DNA of 6,281 nt from an uncultured Treponema sp. (GTDB lineage: Bacteria; Spirochaetota; Spirochaetia; Treponematales; Treponemataceae), in NCBI GenBank assembly GCA_946538795.1, contig CAMNGY010000102.1, positions 1 to 6,281 on the forward strand, written 5' to 3'. How positions within the stretch are numbered: the stretch's first letter is position 1; the number at the start of each line of letters is the position of its first letter. The notes under the pieces are model-generated. The model saw only the letters and a program-made list of their open reading frames with translations. It made no database searches and was not told the origin of the DNA. A program made the position numbers and the translations under genes. This document shows, piece after piece, positions 5,682-6,281 of this stretch.

Positions 5682-6225
5682 CTTCTTCTCCTATTAACTT
5701 CAATAATTGCTCTCTAGCTCGGAAAACCCGGACTTTCACGTTTCCTTCCGTGATCCCCAGGATTTTTCCAATCTCCTTGTAATTCATGCCGCCGTACTCC
5801 CGGAGCACCAAGACTTCCTTCAGTTTCGGCGGCAGCTTCTCCAATGCTTCCTTTGCCTTCTCAATGGTCTCTTTTTTCAGAAGCTCTGTCTCACCGCTTT
5901 CCATTTCCTGGCGGCCCTCATAAAGGGCCTTGTGGTAAGCATTTGCCTCCCTGACCTTGCGCTTGGCATAATTAAGCGAAGCGTTCTTTACGACCCTGAT
6001 GAGCCAGAACTTAGCATCGTCAAGCGATGGAAAGACAAGCTCCTTTTCGTTAGCCTTGATGAAGGAGTCATGCACCAAATCCTCGGCAGCTTCCTCATCG
6101 TTCACGATCCTAAACGAAATCTTGAACAACAGGCTCATCGTCGCATCGTAAAGCCTTTTGAAGTCAACGGAATCAGCACAATTTATCTCGGCTTTTTCTG
6201 TCGCTTCTCTGTCTATAGAACCCAC
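5665..6225 (-). CDS. ECF-type RNA polymerase sigma factor
   Basis: A 186-residue extracytoplasmic-function sigma factor that directs RNA polymerase to stress or envelope promoters. Sigma region 2 is at about 20-92: FKRLYDATMSLLFKISFRIV, then EEAAEDLVHDSFIKA, then FWLIRVVKNASLNYAKRK, the classic region 2.2-2.4 pattern. Sigma region 4 is at about 122-178: LEKLPPKLKEVLVLREYGGMNYKEIGK, then the recognition helix GITEGNVKVRVFRAREQL. There is no region 1 or 3, as expected for ECF factors. The start is a GTG at 6225 with AGAGG close upstream. An out-of-frame ATG overlaps it (6227), and an in-frame TAA six codons upstream prevents a longer form. A later Met30 would cut off part of region 2. The following gene is its putative anti-sigma, overlapping by 17 bases. 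Autoregulation is common in this family, and a 28-bp dyad lies just upstream. Confidence 0.93.
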   Translation of the reverse strand: MGSIDREATEKAEINCADSVDFKRLYDATMSLLFKISFRIVNDEEAAEDLVHDSFIKANEKELVFPSLDDAKFWLIRVVKNASLNYAKRKVREANAYHKALYEGRQEMESGETELLKKETIEKAKEALEKLPPKLKEVLVLREYGGMNYKEIGKILGITEGNVKVRVFRAREQLLKLIGEEDVYLS

Positions 6226-6245
6226 ATTGTCCTCTTTCAGTTACA

Positions 6246-6273
6246 AAATTTCTAAGAAAGTTCTTAGGAATTT
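6246..6273. promoter_or_regulatory. 28-bp near-perfect dyad upstream of the sigma gene
   Basis: Two 13-base arms (AAATTTCTAAGAA and its near-complement TTCTTAGGAATTT, one mismatch) are separated by AG. The dyad ends 20 bases before the GTG of the sigma gene, in an AT-rich stretch that must hold its promoter or leader. It could be an operator for a dimeric regulator or an mRNA hairpin. On the minus strand it contains GAACTT, which resembles an ECF -35 box, with CTGAA about 17 bases further. Such a promoter would leave almost no leader and lose the ribosome site, so I regard the promoter reading as weak. Confidence 0.45.
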
Positions 6274-6281
6274 CTTATTTT

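Overview
All recognisable genes in this window lie on the minus strand, so the reading order is from high to low coordinates. The best guess for the source is a spirochaete of the Treponema type with moderately high G+C (mid-50s percent by eye). The main evidence is the UMP kinase, which is of the archaeal/spirochaetal type rather than the usual bacterial PyrH type. Frequent ATA isoleucine codons in an otherwise GC-rich coding style are compatible with this. No rRNA or other phylogenetic marker is present, so the assignment is an inference.

Layout, in transcription order. (1) An ECF stress cassette at 6225-3234: an ECF sigma factor with a GTG start, a membrane-bound zinc-finger anti-sigma factor that overlaps it by 17 bases, and six bases later a large membrane-anchored protein with two IPT/TIG domains and a transglutaminase-like domain. 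A 28-bp near-perfect dyad sits just upstream of the sigma gene. A hairpin with a short T run follows the third gene. (2) A second group at 3147-302: UMP kinase, a glucosaminidase lipoprotein coupled to it by an ATGA overlap, a 108-bp gap, then an NfeD-like membrane protein and an SPFH/paraslipin-type membrane protein nine bases apart. (3) A good sigma-70-type promoter (TTGACA box) at 252-281 driving a secreted, Cys-, Ser- and Asn-containing protein that runs off the window at base 1.

How they work together. The sigma/anti-sigma pair is a classical envelope-to-nucleus-of-transcription relay: the anti-sigma would hold the sigma factor at the inner membrane until a signal releases it. The co-transcribed IPT/transglutaminase-like protein is presumably a periplasmic sensor, scaffold or target in that relay. 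The most notable point is that its transglutaminase-like domain keeps the His and Asp of the usual triad but has Ala where the catalytic Cys should be, which suggests a non-catalytic binding domain. NfeD and SPFH proteins form a known partner pair acting in membrane microdomains. The glucosaminidase would act on peptidoglycan. Most of the window is therefore devoted to envelope structure and surveillance. I found no CRISPR array, tRNA, rRNA, insertion sequence or phage gene.
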